Assembly (NCBI GenBank): GCA_020636255.1
Contig: JACJYE010000005.1
Location: forward strand, 186,001-250,000
Length of the DNA: 64,000 nt
Source: Lewinellaceae bacterium
GTDB taxonomy: Bacteria; Bacteroidota; Bacteroidia; Chitinophagales; Saprospiraceae
Direction of reading: 5' to 3'
Part shown: piece after piece, positions 42,050 through 52,052 of the stretch
How positions within the stretch are numbered: the stretch's first letter is position 1
How the letters are laid out: the number at the start of each line of letters is the position of its first letter
Translations under genes and position numbers: made by a program
The notes under the pieces: model-generated
The model's database searches: none
What the model was told of the DNA's origin: nothing
The model's input: the letters and a program-made list of their open reading frames with translations, nothing else

Positions 42050-44602
42050 ATGAACACACCGAAAAAAACGCTCTATTTCGATTGGGTAGACGCTTTAAAA
42101 GCATTTGCCATTTTAGGCATCCTGCTGAATCATTTCGAGGAAGTTTTCGGGCCCATGGTATGGTTCACCAACCCTTCCGAAGACTGGCCCGGGCTTTCCT
42201 CCAGGGTTCAAAATATTATACCGGCGGGGCAAAACTGGCTGGAGCGCGCGTTTTATATGCTTGGGTGGCTGGGCGATAGCGGCCCCGGGGTATTCATACT
42301 TTTGAGTGGTTTCGGATTGGCGCTCAGTGCGCTTCAGAAGCCGGATACCCGGATGAACCTGGGGGCTTTTTATGGAAAGCGCCTGAAAAGGATCTTCCCC
42401 CTGTATGTGGCAATTCACATCCTTACCATAGCAGTTGGCATCCTCGTTTTCAATCGGGGCTCGGCCGATCTGAACCTTATGTCCCTCATGAGCTTCCTGG
42501 GGTTGCGGTTTACCGATTCCCTGTTTTTTTACATTAATCCCTCCTGGTGGTTTATCTGGCTGATCCTGCAGTTGTATATCGTATTCCCGCTGCTTTTCAA
42601 GATGATGAAAAAGCTGGGTGTGCTCTGGTTTTTCATGCTCACCTTAGGGTTTACCATACTGTCAAGAGGGCTGGGGCTCGAGGGCTTTCGTTATTCCGAT
42701 AGCTTATATTTCTGGATGACGGGTATCTTTTTTGGAACGCGGCTGGTGGAGTTCACATTGGGAATGGCATTGGCAGCTGTGTTGCTGAGAAGAGAAGAGG
42801 CCGGAAAAAATATGCCCAGATTGGGCCATATCCTGGCGTTTTCCTTATTGATCTACCTGCTTGGCCTGGCGGCTTCCATCTTTTGGCTGGGTACATTAGT
42901 TTCCAATCTGTTGGTTACTACAGGGATGTGCGGGTTGTTCTATGTAGCGTGGTGCGCAGTCAAAAAATACCTGGCCTTTCTTACAAAACCAGTTATATGG
43001 ATCGGCGTCAATTCTTTTGGTGTGTTCTTATTACACCAGGCGCCAATTAACTGGACGGTAAATATTATTGAAAACCCTACCCTCCGTTTCCTGGCAGTAA
43101 GCCTGATACTGGTATTGTCCTTTCCTGTAGCACTGATCATAGAAAAGCTCGTCGACAGGGTAGTAGCATATATGGAGCAGGGCAATGCCGGGCAGGAAAG
43201 ACAAAGGGCCGCTTTGATAACTGCCGTATTGCTAATTGCAGGCTTGGCCTTACTCGAGTGTATACCTTCGTCCCGATACGTTTATCATGCCTTTTCCGCG
43301 CTTCTGCTCGGCCTGGGCCTGGCCGCCCTGGTTATGGAGCTTAAGACGCCATTAAAGCAGCACTTTTTGGCACACGTTTTACTCCTGACAGGTTTTATCG
43401 CTGCCGTGGCCAGGTTATTCGTCCTGTCATCCGTGAACAGTATGTATCTACTGGTGGTTGCCGGGGGCATCGCTTGTGTAATGGCGCTGTTTTACCGATG
43501 GGCAAAAAGCAGGTTATGGGCCTGGATGTTGTCCTTCGCTTTGTTGGGAGGAGGGGTGTTGTTTTTGGAAATGATGCTGAGGATGTTCAAGCCGCTTGAA
43601 ACCCCCGACAGATGGGGCGAATATCCCGCCCTGCAGATCCATCCAACCCGGATCTATAGCTTGAAGCCCAATGTGAATAAGCGGTTGAAATATAATAATT
43701 ACAATTACCGGCTGAAAACAAACTCACAGGGGTTGGCCAGCCCGGAAATAGACGTTGAGCGGCCAGATGCCCGTACCCTGCGCATTTTAATAGCCGGAGA
43801 CGCTTTTTCCATGCCCGAAGGGGTGCCCTATGAATCTTCTTATCCCGCATTATTGGAAAAGAGTTTACAAGAGCAGCTGCCTTCCAGGACGGTTCAGGTC
43901 ATTAATGGTGGTGTGACGGGATACGGCCCCAACGAAACACTGCCTCAGTTGGCAGAGCTGATCCCGCTGTACAGGCCGGATATAGTCATCTATCAGTTTT
44001 TTGTCAATGAGTTTATGGAAATCTCCCTTTCCAGGGAAGACCGGCTGTATAATATCGGATTGCTTTCCAACCGTTCAAGATTGAAAAGGGAGATAGCGCG
44101 GTCTCAGATTTTAGCCTACAAGAGCGTATATCAGCGGGAGCTCAATGATCTCATTAAGAGAAAAGAAAGTGACTGGGGATACTACAAATTGCTGATGCCT
44201 TTGTATGAAAAAGATACCGACATCTATCAAAGCGGGAATATTCAAAAGATGGAGGGCGTACTGGCAGCGATGAAAAATATCTGCGAAGAGCAGAATGCTG
44301 CATTTCTGATGCTTTTCGTACCCGGGCAGGTAGAAGTGTCGGCCCCGGAAGATATTGCCTATTATCCTCAGCGCAGGAACCTCAACGATACCGCGTTATT
44401 CGATATGAAGCTTCCTTATAAAGAGGCTTCCGCAATAACGGATAGCCTGAATATCCCATTGATAAACATGACGCCTGCATTAAAGAGCGGCCCGGAACAA
44501 CCTGTTTATTTTCCGGCGTCCTGGCATTGGAATAAAGAAGGCCATAAGGTAGCGGCCGAAGTGGTTGCAGAAGAACTTAAAGCAAGAGGGCTTTTGAAAT
44601 GA
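42050..44602 (+). CDS. Acyltransferase-3 / SGNH-domain fusion with altered SGNH triad
   Basis: 850 residues. Residues about 8-370 are an acyltransferase-3 domain with around ten hydrophobic segments (FDWVDALKAFAILGILLNHF, putative catalytic His28, and RLKRIFPLYV). More membrane segments reach to about 520. A C-terminal SGNH-like domain runs from about 578 to 850. In OafA-type proteins the membrane part passes acyl groups outward and the SGNH part transfers them to the glycan. Here the nucleophile motif GDS is GDA (Ala585, IAGDAFSMPEGV), and the D-x-x-H motif reads SWHWN (His826 present, Asp absent). The Asn of VNEF is kept. The SGNH part may be inactive or rearranged. Confidence 0.85.
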   Translation: MNTPKKTLYFDWVDALKAFAILGILLNHFEEVFGPMVWFTNPSEDWPGLSSRVQNIIPAGQNWLERAFYMLGWLGDSGPGVFILLSGFGLALSALQKPDTRMNLGAFYGKRLKRIFPLYVAIHILTIAVGILVFNRGSADLNLMSLMSFLGLRFTDSLFFYINPSWWFIWLILQLYIVFPLLFKMMKKLGVLWFFMLTLGFTILSRGLGLEGFRYSDSLYFWMTGIFFGTRLVEFTLGMALAAVLLRREEAGKNMPRLGHILAFSLLIYLLGLAASIFWLGTLVSNLLVTTGMCGLFYVAWCAVKKYLAFLTKPVIWIGVNSFGVFLLHQAPINWTVNIIENPTLRFLAVSLILVLSFPVALIIEKLVDRVVAYMEQGNAGQERQRAALITAVLLIAGLALLECIPSSRYVYHAFSALLLGLGLAALVMELKTPLKQHFLAHVLLLTGFIAAVARLFVLSSVNSMYLLVVAGGIACVMALFYRWAKSRLWAWMLSFALLGGGVLFLEMMLRMFKPLETPDRWGEYPALQIHPTRIYSLKPNVNKRLKYNNYNYRLKTNSQGLASPEIDVERPDARTLRILIAGDAFSMPEGVPYESSYPALLEKSLQEQLPSRTVQVINGGVTGYGPNETLPQLAELIPLYRPDIVIYQFFVNEFMEISLSREDRLYNIGLLSNRSRLKREIARSQILAYKSVYQRELNDLIKRKESDWGYYKLLMPLYEKDTDIYQSGNIQKMEGVLAAMKNICEEQNAAFLMLFVPGQVEVSAPEDIAYYPQRRNLNDTALFDMKLPYKEASAITDSLNIPLINMTPALKSGPEQPVYFPASWHWNKEGHKVAAEVVAEELKARGLLK

Positions 44603-44615
44603 ATAAGCTCTAAAG
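44602..44615 (+). repeat. Degenerate copy of the dispersed AAACAAGC repeat
   Basis: AATAAGCTCTAAAG directly after the acyltransferase stop codon. Only the 3' half of the consensus is kept, so this is a weak member. Confidence 0.3.
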
Positions 44616-44643
44616 GATTTTGTCGACAATAAAAGCTGGGCAA

Positions 44644-46257
44644 ATGAGCATGGTAAAAACCATTTTTCAAGGCTGGGAGGAAGAAATGGATAAAGTGCTC
44701 CGTAGTGAAAGTATTTCAAGGAGCAAGGGCAATCTGATCCTCGTTTGCATCGTAGGCCTGACGGCTTTATTGCGGCTATATACGATGAATGTTCCTGCGA
44801 TTGACAGGACGGCGTGGAAGGAGATCGACTATATCATGATCTCTAAGAATTACGATCAGGAGGACGGCGCATTCCTGTATCCGCGCGTTTCCTGGCCGGC
44901 GGAAGAACCTCGTATAACGGCCATGGAATTGCCGGTTGTCCCGTATGTTGCCAGTTTGTTTTACCCTGTTTTTGGGGTCAACAGCTTTTCCGTTCGCCTG
45001 CCTACCTTCATCGCTTTCCTTTTGCTGATCGTTTATACCTACAAACTGGTGCTACGGGAAGGAGGCGGCAGGCTACTGGCCCTGCTGGCCGCTTTTGTTT
45101 CCGCCCTTATCCCCCTGTTCAGCGAGTTCAGGAACCTGCTGTTTTCGGAGCCGGCCTTAATCTTCTTTTCTGTTTTTTGCATCTACCAGTATGCCCAATG
45201 GATGGACTTCAGAAGAAAGGCCAATCTGATCGGCTTCGTTCTCGGTTTTTCCATGGCCGTATCTTTAAAACCCACTGCGTTGTATCTGCTCCTTCCGCTG
45301 TTCTGGATACATTTCAGGGTGTATAAATTTAATATACTTCCGTATTTTAAATGGGCCGGCATCATTGCGGCCTCTATGGTGATCCCTGTTTTGTGGTATG
45401 TTCATGCCTACTTTCTGGCGAAAGAGTACATCGATGTCTTCGGGGTCTTCGGCGGGCGTTTCGGGGGGCATGATAAATTCCAAACCCTGGCCATGCTCAG
45501 CAGCCCATCCTGGTATTTGGCTATGCTCGATCGTTTACGAGGGCTGCTCCTGGGGCGCACCGGAGGGTTATTGTTCGTTATCGGGCTGTTCACCGCATGG
45601 AGAAAAAAGGCCGGATACCTCTTTGCCGCTTACCTCCTGGCTATTTTTTGTTTTTTTGCAATTGTCGCCGAAGGGCAGCTCGATGCGCCCTATCGCCAGC
45701 TTACCATCGTCCCTGCAGCATCTTTTTTCATGGCCCTGGGCACCCTGGCTTTTGCAGTGATGGGTTATACCATACTGAACAGGCTGGTTGTGCGGCTCAG
45801 CAGAACGAACGCTTTATTAGTATCGGTAGCCCTAAGCTCAGTAGTGCTGTTGTTCCTGCCGCTGAGGCGCCCTCATATTATCCTGCCCAGAAATGGAGAT
45901 ACCCCTGTCCACCCTGATAACTGGCTTTTGGCAGAACAAATAAGGAAATACAAAACCGAGGATTCAAGGATGATCATGTTGGGGGAATATACCATCCATG
46001 AGGGGGGTAATGATTTCAGCCCGGTCACTTATTATTATGCGGGCGTAACAGGATGGAGCCTTAAAGAAGGAGACTGGAATGATGCTGTTATAGACAGCCT
46101 GAAAGCCCGGGGAGCTACTCTTATGGGCGCTATCGGGTACAAGCGGGAGCCGGCCCTGGAAACCTATCTGCAAAGTTTGTCATCACGGTATAAGGTGTTG
46201 TATGATAACCCTGAAGAAGAATTGCTGCTATTGTCGCTAAAGCAGGAAAATAATTAA
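44644..46257 (+). CDS. GT39/ArnT-like membrane glycosyltransferase (GT-C)
   Basis: About 537 residues from ATG 44644 (a TTG at 44620 would add eight). Around ten hydrophobic segments follow a first loop with acidic residues after VPAIDRTAWKEIDYIMISKN, which fits the GT-C catalytic Asp region. SVRLPTFIAFLLLIVYTYKL and FSEPALIFFSVF are typical of the PMT_2/GT39 group. A soluble C-terminal region of about 110 residues is periplasmic. It would use a polyprenyl-phosphate-sugar donor, for which the GT2 gene just downstream is the candidate source. Confidence 0.75.
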   Translation: MSMVKTIFQGWEEEMDKVLRSESISRSKGNLILVCIVGLTALLRLYTMNVPAIDRTAWKEIDYIMISKNYDQEDGAFLYPRVSWPAEEPRITAMELPVVPYVASLFYPVFGVNSFSVRLPTFIAFLLLIVYTYKLVLREGGGRLLALLAAFVSALIPLFSEFRNLLFSEPALIFFSVFCIYQYAQWMDFRRKANLIGFVLGFSMAVSLKPTALYLLLPLFWIHFRVYKFNILPYFKWAGIIAASMVIPVLWYVHAYFLAKEYIDVFGVFGGRFGGHDKFQTLAMLSSPSWYLAMLDRLRGLLLGRTGGLLFVIGLFTAWRKKAGYLFAAYLLAIFCFFAIVAEGQLDAPYRQLTIVPAASFFMALGTLAFAVMGYTILNRLVVRLSRTNALLVSVALSSVVLLFLPLRRPHIILPRNGDTPVHPDNWLLAEQIRKYKTEDSRMIMLGEYTIHEGGNDFSPVTYYYAGVTGWSLKEGDWNDAVIDSLKARGATLMGAIGYKREPALETYLQSLSSRYKVLYDNPEEELLLLSLKQENN

Positions 46258-46270
46258 AAAAATTGCACAC

Positions 46271-47401
46271 ATGAAAACCTACACTGAAGATCGAAGAAGC
46301 AAATTGAAATACAAGGAGAATCACGCTGCTTCTGAATCCCTAATGGAAAGGCCGTTCGTAAGTATCGTCGTTCCTGCATATAATGAATCGGCCATTATTG
46401 AGGAAAATCTGCAGCAGATATGCGACTACATGCAGGCCCTTGAAGCGCAGTACCTCTGGGAACTGATCGTCGTCAATGATGGCAGCAAAGATAATACCGG
46501 ACAATTGGCGGATGCTTTCGCCCATGGCCACGGCAATGTCAAGGTGATCCACCACATCGTCAACCGCAATCTGGGCGGAGCGTTGCAGACGGGCTTCCAG
46601 GCGGCTAAAGGTGATTATGTCATCGTGATGGACATCGACCTGACCTATTCAGTGGGCCATATCGAAAAGTTGATGGCCAGGATACTCGAAACGGATGCCG
46701 ATATGGTGATCGCCTCTCCTTACATGAAGGGCGGAAAGAACACGGCAGTGCCCAGGTTACGCCTGTTGCTGAGTAAGGTGGTAAACCGCATGATGCGCCT
46801 CATGTCTCCATCAAAAATCCATACTTATACCGGTATGGTGCGGGTGTATAAGCGAAGCTTTCTGCAGAACTTAAACCTCAAATCCATCACCTATTCCATC
46901 AACCCGGAGATTATCTTTAAGGGGATCATCCTGCGCGCCAGGATCGAAGAAATTCCCGCACATCTTGACTGGAGCAAACAGGATAAAACCGGGCGGGTAT
47001 CCAGCATTCGGATTTTCGACGGTATTCTTGCCGGGTTAATGTCCGGTTTTATATTCAGGCCTTATTTCCTTTTCATGGGCGTCGGGCTGGCGCTGTTCCT
47101 CGTTTCCTTTTACATCATTCTCTGGATCTTCATCCATACTTTTTCGGTCCTGCCGGAAATTTCCCTGGTTGCCGGCAATTTTGAAGACCGTTTTGGCCTG
47201 GCCGTTGCCAGGGTTTTCAGCGAACGCCCATATTCATTCATGGTGGGGGGCATCTGCCTGATCATTTCCTTCCAGTTTTTGGGAATTGGGTTCCTTTCCC
47301 TTCAGAACAAGCGCTATTTTGATGAGTTGTTTCACATCAATACCTCACTGTTGGAAAAACAGGCCCAAAAGACAGAGCGCATTACCGGGAAGGGAAATTA
47401 G
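46271..47401 (+). CDS. Polyprenyl-phosphate-sugar synthase-like GT2 (DPM1/GtrB type)
   Basis: 376 residues. GT-A motifs are SIVVPAYNESAIIEENL, LIVVNDGSKDNTG and VIVMDIDLTYS (DxD); ASPYMKGGKNTAVPRLRLLL fits DPM1/GtrB enzymes. Two or three C-terminal hydrophobic segments (about 255-290 and 315-335) anchor it. It would transfer a sugar from a nucleotide to polyprenyl phosphate, feeding the GT-C proteins on both sides (44644 and 47428). An in-frame ATG at 46343 (MERPFVSIVV) matches the family start better than the one at 46271, which adds 24 polar residues. Confidence 0.8.
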   Translation: MKTYTEDRRSKLKYKENHAASESLMERPFVSIVVPAYNESAIIEENLQQICDYMQALEAQYLWELIVVNDGSKDNTGQLADAFAHGHGNVKVIHHIVNRNLGGALQTGFQAAKGDYVIVMDIDLTYSVGHIEKLMARILETDADMVIASPYMKGGKNTAVPRLRLLLSKVVNRMMRLMSPSKIHTYTGMVRVYKRSFLQNLNLKSITYSINPEIIFKGIILRARIEEIPAHLDWSKQDKTGRVSSIRIFDGILAGLMSGFIFRPYFLFMGVGLALFLVSFYIILWIFIHTFSVLPEISLVAGNFEDRFGLAVARVFSERPYSFMVGGICLIISFQFLGIGFLSLQNKRYFDELFHINTSLLEKQAQKTERITGKGN

Positions 47402-47427
47402 TTATCTCACAAAGATTACGGAGTATC

Positions 47428-49074
47428 ATGAAAGAGCTCATAGGATCGGAAAATCCAGCTCAGCCTGGATCTCAAAACGGTGATCCGTTACTTTCTATGG
47501 CCCCAAAGAAAATAGTGGAATGGGTAAACGGGATTAACCCCTATTTTTTCATCCTCTTTATACTCGTCCTTTTCTTTTTCAGGTTTAGCCTCAATTGGAA
47601 TGAAGAGCACTACATGGCCCTTGCCAAGCAGTTTTATGAACCAGATTGGATGCCGGGCTCTTTCACCTTCTCAGAATTTGCCGGGACCAGGGCCGTATTT
47701 CAATATCTGATTGGCTTTCTGCTGAGCTTCTTATCCTTTGAAACGGCGGTTGGGGTCGTTAGGCTTCTGCTTTGCCTGGTTTTGGCCTTTCCCCTTGCAA
47801 AGCTGTATAAGCTCTTTGGGCTCACCAATATCTTTATTTTACTTCAGCTGCCCATTTTGTTTTTCTTTCAGGGCAAACATCTTTTTACCAACTTATACAA
47901 TCAGAGTTTTTTTGGAGGGGAATGGATATTCCTGGGGGTGGAGCCGAAAGTTTTTGCCTACATTTTTGTGTTATATGCCCTTTACTTCTTACTGACTGAA
48001 AAGGCCGCTTTATCGACTATCTTTTTGGCCATGGCTACATACTTTCACATATTGGCCGGAGGATGGGCCATGTTCTATTTTTTGCTCTATATGCTCATCG
48101 CCAAAAAGTCTTTTAAAATACCGTTCATTAATGGGGTTCTATACGTCGCCTGCCTGATCCCTTTCCTTTTATATCTGGCGCCGGTACTGAGCCATACCTT
48201 TACGGAGTCCGGGGCATCGGGAAAAGCGGACTGGATCTTTTCGTATTACAAACAGCCTTTCCACACCGGTATTTTTTTAAGCGTTCAATATTTTATCGAT
48301 CAATCGTTTAACGGTTTCATGTTGAGTGCTTTCTTCTTTCTGTTGTGTGTTTTCCTGTTCTCCCGGTATCAGGAGAAATACAACCTTAAGCTCAACTTGC
48401 TGAATAAGATTATTTTCATCGGCACCTTGATGTCGGTTATTCTTGCCTATTTCGACAGGACGGCAGCATTCGTTAAATATTTCCCTTTTCGGATCAATGC
48501 CTTGTACTGCTTTCTGGTGTTCCTTCAATTGGCCTTGTTCCTTCAGTATTTCGCTCTTAAAAAGGAGACGGCCAGGTATGTAGAGTTCGCCGTTTTGCTT
48601 TGGTTCGTTTTGATAACCCTGCCCCTGCCGCTCTGGAGCCTTACCAAAGGCGTTTATGTGCATGTTACAGGAAAGCAGGCCGATCCATCTTACGAAGCGG
48701 TTTGTGATTATATAAAAGAACATACCCCCGGACAGGCCACCATACTTTACTTGCCGGGGATATCCCAGCAAGCGGGGAGCGCTTCGTTCGACGATTTTGA
48801 CGGTTATCCGGATATGGCCAGGAAAACGCAACGCGACCGGTTTGTTTATCACTTTGCCGCTCCTATTTCTCCGGATGCTGAAAAGACACTGGAGTGGTAC
48901 AGGCGAATTCTGTTAAAGGAGTCGATCATAGAAGGCAGCCAGGATATTTGCACAGCCTTAGAAGATGAAAAGGTGGATTACATACTTACAGCTTTTGAAT
49001 TGGAAAATAGCGATTGTTATGATTTAATGTTTCAAAGTAAGGACTACCGCTTATACGAGTTAATAAGAAACTGA
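47428..49074 (+). CDS. Multi-pass membrane protein, probable GT-C glycosyltransferase
   Basis: 548 residues with about ten hydrophobic segments. The first extracytoplasmic loop starts SLNWNEEHYMALAKQFY, an acidic motif in the position of the GT-C catalytic loop. It is Phe/Leu-rich and ends in a soluble domain of about 130 residues. No closer family is recognised. Its adjacency to the polyprenyl-phosphate-sugar synthase-like GT2 (26 bases upstream) supports a periplasmic glycosyl transfer role. Confidence 0.55.
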   Translation: MKELIGSENPAQPGSQNGDPLLSMAPKKIVEWVNGINPYFFILFILVLFFFRFSLNWNEEHYMALAKQFYEPDWMPGSFTFSEFAGTRAVFQYLIGFLLSFLSFETAVGVVRLLLCLVLAFPLAKLYKLFGLTNIFILLQLPILFFFQGKHLFTNLYNQSFFGGEWIFLGVEPKVFAYIFVLYALYFLLTEKAALSTIFLAMATYFHILAGGWAMFYFLLYMLIAKKSFKIPFINGVLYVACLIPFLLYLAPVLSHTFTESGASGKADWIFSYYKQPFHTGIFLSVQYFIDQSFNGFMLSAFFFLLCVFLFSRYQEKYNLKLNLLNKIIFIGTLMSVILAYFDRTAAFVKYFPFRINALYCFLVFLQLALFLQYFALKKETARYVEFAVLLWFVLITLPLPLWSLTKGVYVHVTGKQADPSYEAVCDYIKEHTPGQATILYLPGISQQAGSASFDDFDGYPDMARKTQRDRFVYHFAAPISPDAEKTLEWYRRILLKESIIEGSQDICTALEDEKVDYILTAFELENSDCYDLMFQSKDYRLYELIRN

Positions 49075-49111
49075 TTTATACAATTCCCAACTTGTCTAAA
49101 TCTATCGGCAA

Positions 49112-51994
49112 ATGTTTCAAAAAATACGGCTGGCCTCCAAACAAGCGATAAGATGTAAACGGGCTTTTTGCCCCTGCATCCTGATAGCATGGTTAGGCCA
49201 GTTATGTTCTCCGCTTTCCGCTCAGCAAAACCACATCTACCTGGCCAACGACAACCATACCGACTACTTCTGGTCGGGCAATGCCCAGGATTATGTCGGC
49301 GTGGCATTGAATGAGATCGATTATTATGTGGCCCAGGCGGATGCTACGGCTAACCTGGCGAGCCCCTATCAGAGCCGCTACAATCTGGACGGCGCCTGGT
49401 ATGCCTATACCTACAAACAACATCGTACGCCCGAACAGTTCGGCCAGCTGATAAGCTGTATGCAAAGCGGCCATATCAGCCTCCCCTACAACTTCTTTGT
49501 GTCGACGTATGGCGGCCAGCCTACCGAAGCCGTGCTCAGAGGTATGTACTGGCCCGCCAGGCTGGAGCGCGATTACGGCCTGAACCTCACTATGGCCGTG
49601 GCTATGGAGAACCAGACTTTGCCTCTGGGCTTGTCTTCTCTATGGGCAGGTTCGGGCGTGAAGTACAGCTGGAAAGGGGTCTGTGGCTGCGCTTCGCCGG
49701 TTGCGAGCGAAAATTTGCAGAACCGCACGCACCAGATATACCGCTACCGGGGCCTGGATGGGAATCAGGTGGTCATGAAATGGTATTCCCTCTCTACTGG
49801 CGGGAACCAGAAACTCGGCGGGTACGCAGAGGCCAGAAACCCATCGGCCGCCGTTGCGGAATGCGAGGCTAAGTGCAATACCACGGCTTACCCCTATTCC
49901 ATTGCCGGCGCTTTTGGCCACGGATGGGACGACCTGCAAACCCTGACGGATGTATTTGTACAAACTGCCCAGGGCCAGTCCAACGCCAACCGGCAGATAT
50001 ACGTATCCAACGAATACGACTTCTTCGAACATTTTCTGGGCACTTACGATGCAGGCAGCCTCCCGGTTGAAACCCTCACCTATGGCAATGACTGGGATAT
50101 GGACTGCGAAGCCCTGGCCCCGGAAACAGAAAAGGTAAGGCGGGCCGTGGAAAAACTGCGCACCGCCGAGGCGATGGCTTCTATCGTATCGCTGATAGAC
50201 CCCGATTTTTATCCGGCGCAAGATGCACAGCGGGAAGCGGCCTGGGTGGCGCTGGGCTCTTACTGGGAGCACAATTTCGGGCTGGGTGGCTGCTGTAGCG
50301 GCGAACGGGGGGCATGGCAGCGCGGCCTCGAACAGGATATCAGCACCTATGTGGATGGCCTGTATGACAATGCCCTGGCCGCGCTGGCAGGCATGATCGA
50401 GAACCCTTCCTCCAACCAGCGTTTCATGGTGTTCAACCCGCTGGGATGGGAACGGCCCGATTACGTAGACGTCGCCTATGCCGGTGGCCCCGGCATCAAG
50501 GTGGTGGGCCTGAAAACGGGACAGGAGGCGCCGTTTCAGCTATATACGCAACAGGGCGTCCAATACCTGCGCATCCTGGCCAGCGGCGTACCGTCAGTAG
50601 GGTATGAAATATACGAGATCCGGCAGGGCGCGGGCGCCGGGTTCCCCGATGCGGCTACCCTGCAGGGGCATGTTTTTGAAAACGCGCTTTACCGGCTTAC
50701 CGTGACTTCACAGGGCGTGATCACCAGCCTCGTCGATAAGATGAACGGCAACCTGGAGCTCGTACGCGAGATCGACGGCCGTTTTGTCAACGATTTCGGG
50801 CAGGGCGGCAATGAAGGCGGAACGATGGCCCTGCTCCATAACGGCCCGGTTTCTGCAACCATCAGCTGCACTTCGCCCAACCCCCTGCAGCACACCACGT
50901 TCATTACCCTATATACGGACATCGACAGGATAGATATCGACAACCGCATCGACGATGAATTTGGCAATAACATCCGCACCTATTCCTTTTCCTTTGATTT
51001 GGATAACCCCACCCTCCGGCACGAAGAACTGGGGGCCATCCTCAAGGCTAAATACGCCGGCAACGGCGGCCACTATGCTGCTCCGGGGCTGCCTATCCGC
51101 CACGACTGGCAAAGCCTGAACCACTTTGCCGATATCGGGACGGACAGCCGGGGCATCGTGCTTTCCAATCAGGGTGCGGGCTTTATGAAGCTGGGTAACA
51201 GCTCGCTCAATTTTCTCGACGAGAACGCCTCGCAGGCCAATGTGCTGATCGGTGGCAGAATGGGCGGATCGGGGCCGGGGTTTGAAAATCAGGACGGGCT
51301 GACGTCTTTCCGGAATTCCTTCGCCCTGCGCACCCGCCAGGGCGCTTTCGACGCCGCTTCCGATATGCGCTTTGCCCTGGAGCACCAGAACAGGCTGGTC
51401 GCCCGGATGCTGGACAACCAGGAAGGCCCGCTGCCCAATACCTTCTTCTCCCTGTTGAACATGTCGGCTCCCGATGTGTTGCTGTGGGCCCTCAAACCCG
51501 CTGAAGAAGGCATAACCGATGGCGGGCTGATCGTGAGGATGTGGAACCTGTCGGCCCAGAGCCAAACCAATACCGCCAGTTTTTCGGGCGAAGTCAGCGG
51601 AGCCTGGAAAACGACCCATCTGGAAACAGACATCGGCCCTGCGGCCATCAACCAGGGCGGGCTGCAGGCTACCATCGGGCAGCAGGCAATGGCTACGTTC
51701 CGGCTGTTTGTGGGCCTGGCCAACAGTACACACGACAACCATCAGGTGATCCGGCCGGAGCCGTCGATCAGGTTATTCCCCAACCCGGCTTCGGAGAGCC
51801 TAAGCATTGAGGTCCCCGGCGTGATGGGAGTAGTGAAACTGAAGGTTTATGATATGGCAGGAAACGAGGCCATGTCCAGAACACTGGAAAGCGGGCATAT
51901 AAAACTGGATGTCAGTAAGCTTCAGCCAGGGGTTTTCCTTTTTGTATTTGAAGGCAAAAACAGGCGCCTGGCTCAGAAAGTGGTTATTGAATAG
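49112..51994 (+). CDS. Secreted GH38-like glycoside hydrolase-family protein with T9SS tail (copy 1)
   Basis: 960 residues. The signal peptide ends around residue 38 (CSPLSAQ). The N-terminal domain begins HIYLANDNHTDYFWSG, a variant of the metal-binding His-x-Asp start of GH38 alpha-mannosidases. YNFFVSTYGGQPTEAVLRGM, AMENQTLPLGLSSLWAGSG and YSWKGVCGC follow. The usual GH38 nucleophile segment is not recognisable, so activity is uncertain. A beta-rich C-terminal half ends in a T9SS type A sorting domain (IRLFPNPASESLSIEV near residue 885). The next gene encodes a close paralogue. Part of the intergenic repeat family (49132-49152) lies inside its signal-peptide codons. Confidence 0.75.
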   Translation: MFQKIRLASKQAIRCKRAFCPCILIAWLGQLCSPLSAQQNHIYLANDNHTDYFWSGNAQDYVGVALNEIDYYVAQADATANLASPYQSRYNLDGAWYAYTYKQHRTPEQFGQLISCMQSGHISLPYNFFVSTYGGQPTEAVLRGMYWPARLERDYGLNLTMAVAMENQTLPLGLSSLWAGSGVKYSWKGVCGCASPVASENLQNRTHQIYRYRGLDGNQVVMKWYSLSTGGNQKLGGYAEARNPSAAVAECEAKCNTTAYPYSIAGAFGHGWDDLQTLTDVFVQTAQGQSNANRQIYVSNEYDFFEHFLGTYDAGSLPVETLTYGNDWDMDCEALAPETEKVRRAVEKLRTAEAMASIVSLIDPDFYPAQDAQREAAWVALGSYWEHNFGLGGCCSGERGAWQRGLEQDISTYVDGLYDNALAALAGMIENPSSNQRFMVFNPLGWERPDYVDVAYAGGPGIKVVGLKTGQEAPFQLYTQQGVQYLRILASGVPSVGYEIYEIRQGAGAGFPDAATLQGHVFENALYRLTVTSQGVITSLVDKMNGNLELVREIDGRFVNDFGQGGNEGGTMALLHNGPVSATISCTSPNPLQHTTFITLYTDIDRIDIDNRIDDEFGNNIRTYSFSFDLDNPTLRHEELGAILKAKYAGNGGHYAAPGLPIRHDWQSLNHFADIGTDSRGIVLSNQGAGFMKLGNSSLNFLDENASQANVLIGGRMGGSGPGFENQDGLTSFRNSFALRTRQGAFDAASDMRFALEHQNRLVARMLDNQEGPLPNTFFSLLNMSAPDVLLWALKPAEEGITDGGLIVRMWNLSAQSQTNTASFSGEVSGAWKTTHLETDIGPAAINQGGLQATIGQQAMATFRLFVGLANSTHDNHQVIRPEPSIRLFPNPASESLSIEVPGVMGVVKLKVYDMAGNEAMSRTLESGHIKLDVSKLQPGVFLFVFEGKNRRLAQKVVIE
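49132..49152 (+). repeat. Dispersed AAACAAGC repeat inside a signal-peptide coding region
   Basis: GGCCTCCAAACAAGCGATAA begins 20 bases after the ATG at 49112 and is translated as LASKQAI in the positively charged n-region. It matches the GGCCTCCAAACAAGCG sub-variant also seen at 17974 and, inverted, at 24309. Confidence 0.6.
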
Positions 51995-52052
51995 CATTTC
52001 CAAAATTATATCGTCGAGATTGTTACTTACTCTTCATAAACTTATCCTTATC

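Noticed and set aside
51909..52052. N-terminal extension of the second GH38-like protein
   Set aside because: The extra 48 residues overlap the previous gene and precede a perfect signal peptide starting at ATG 52053.
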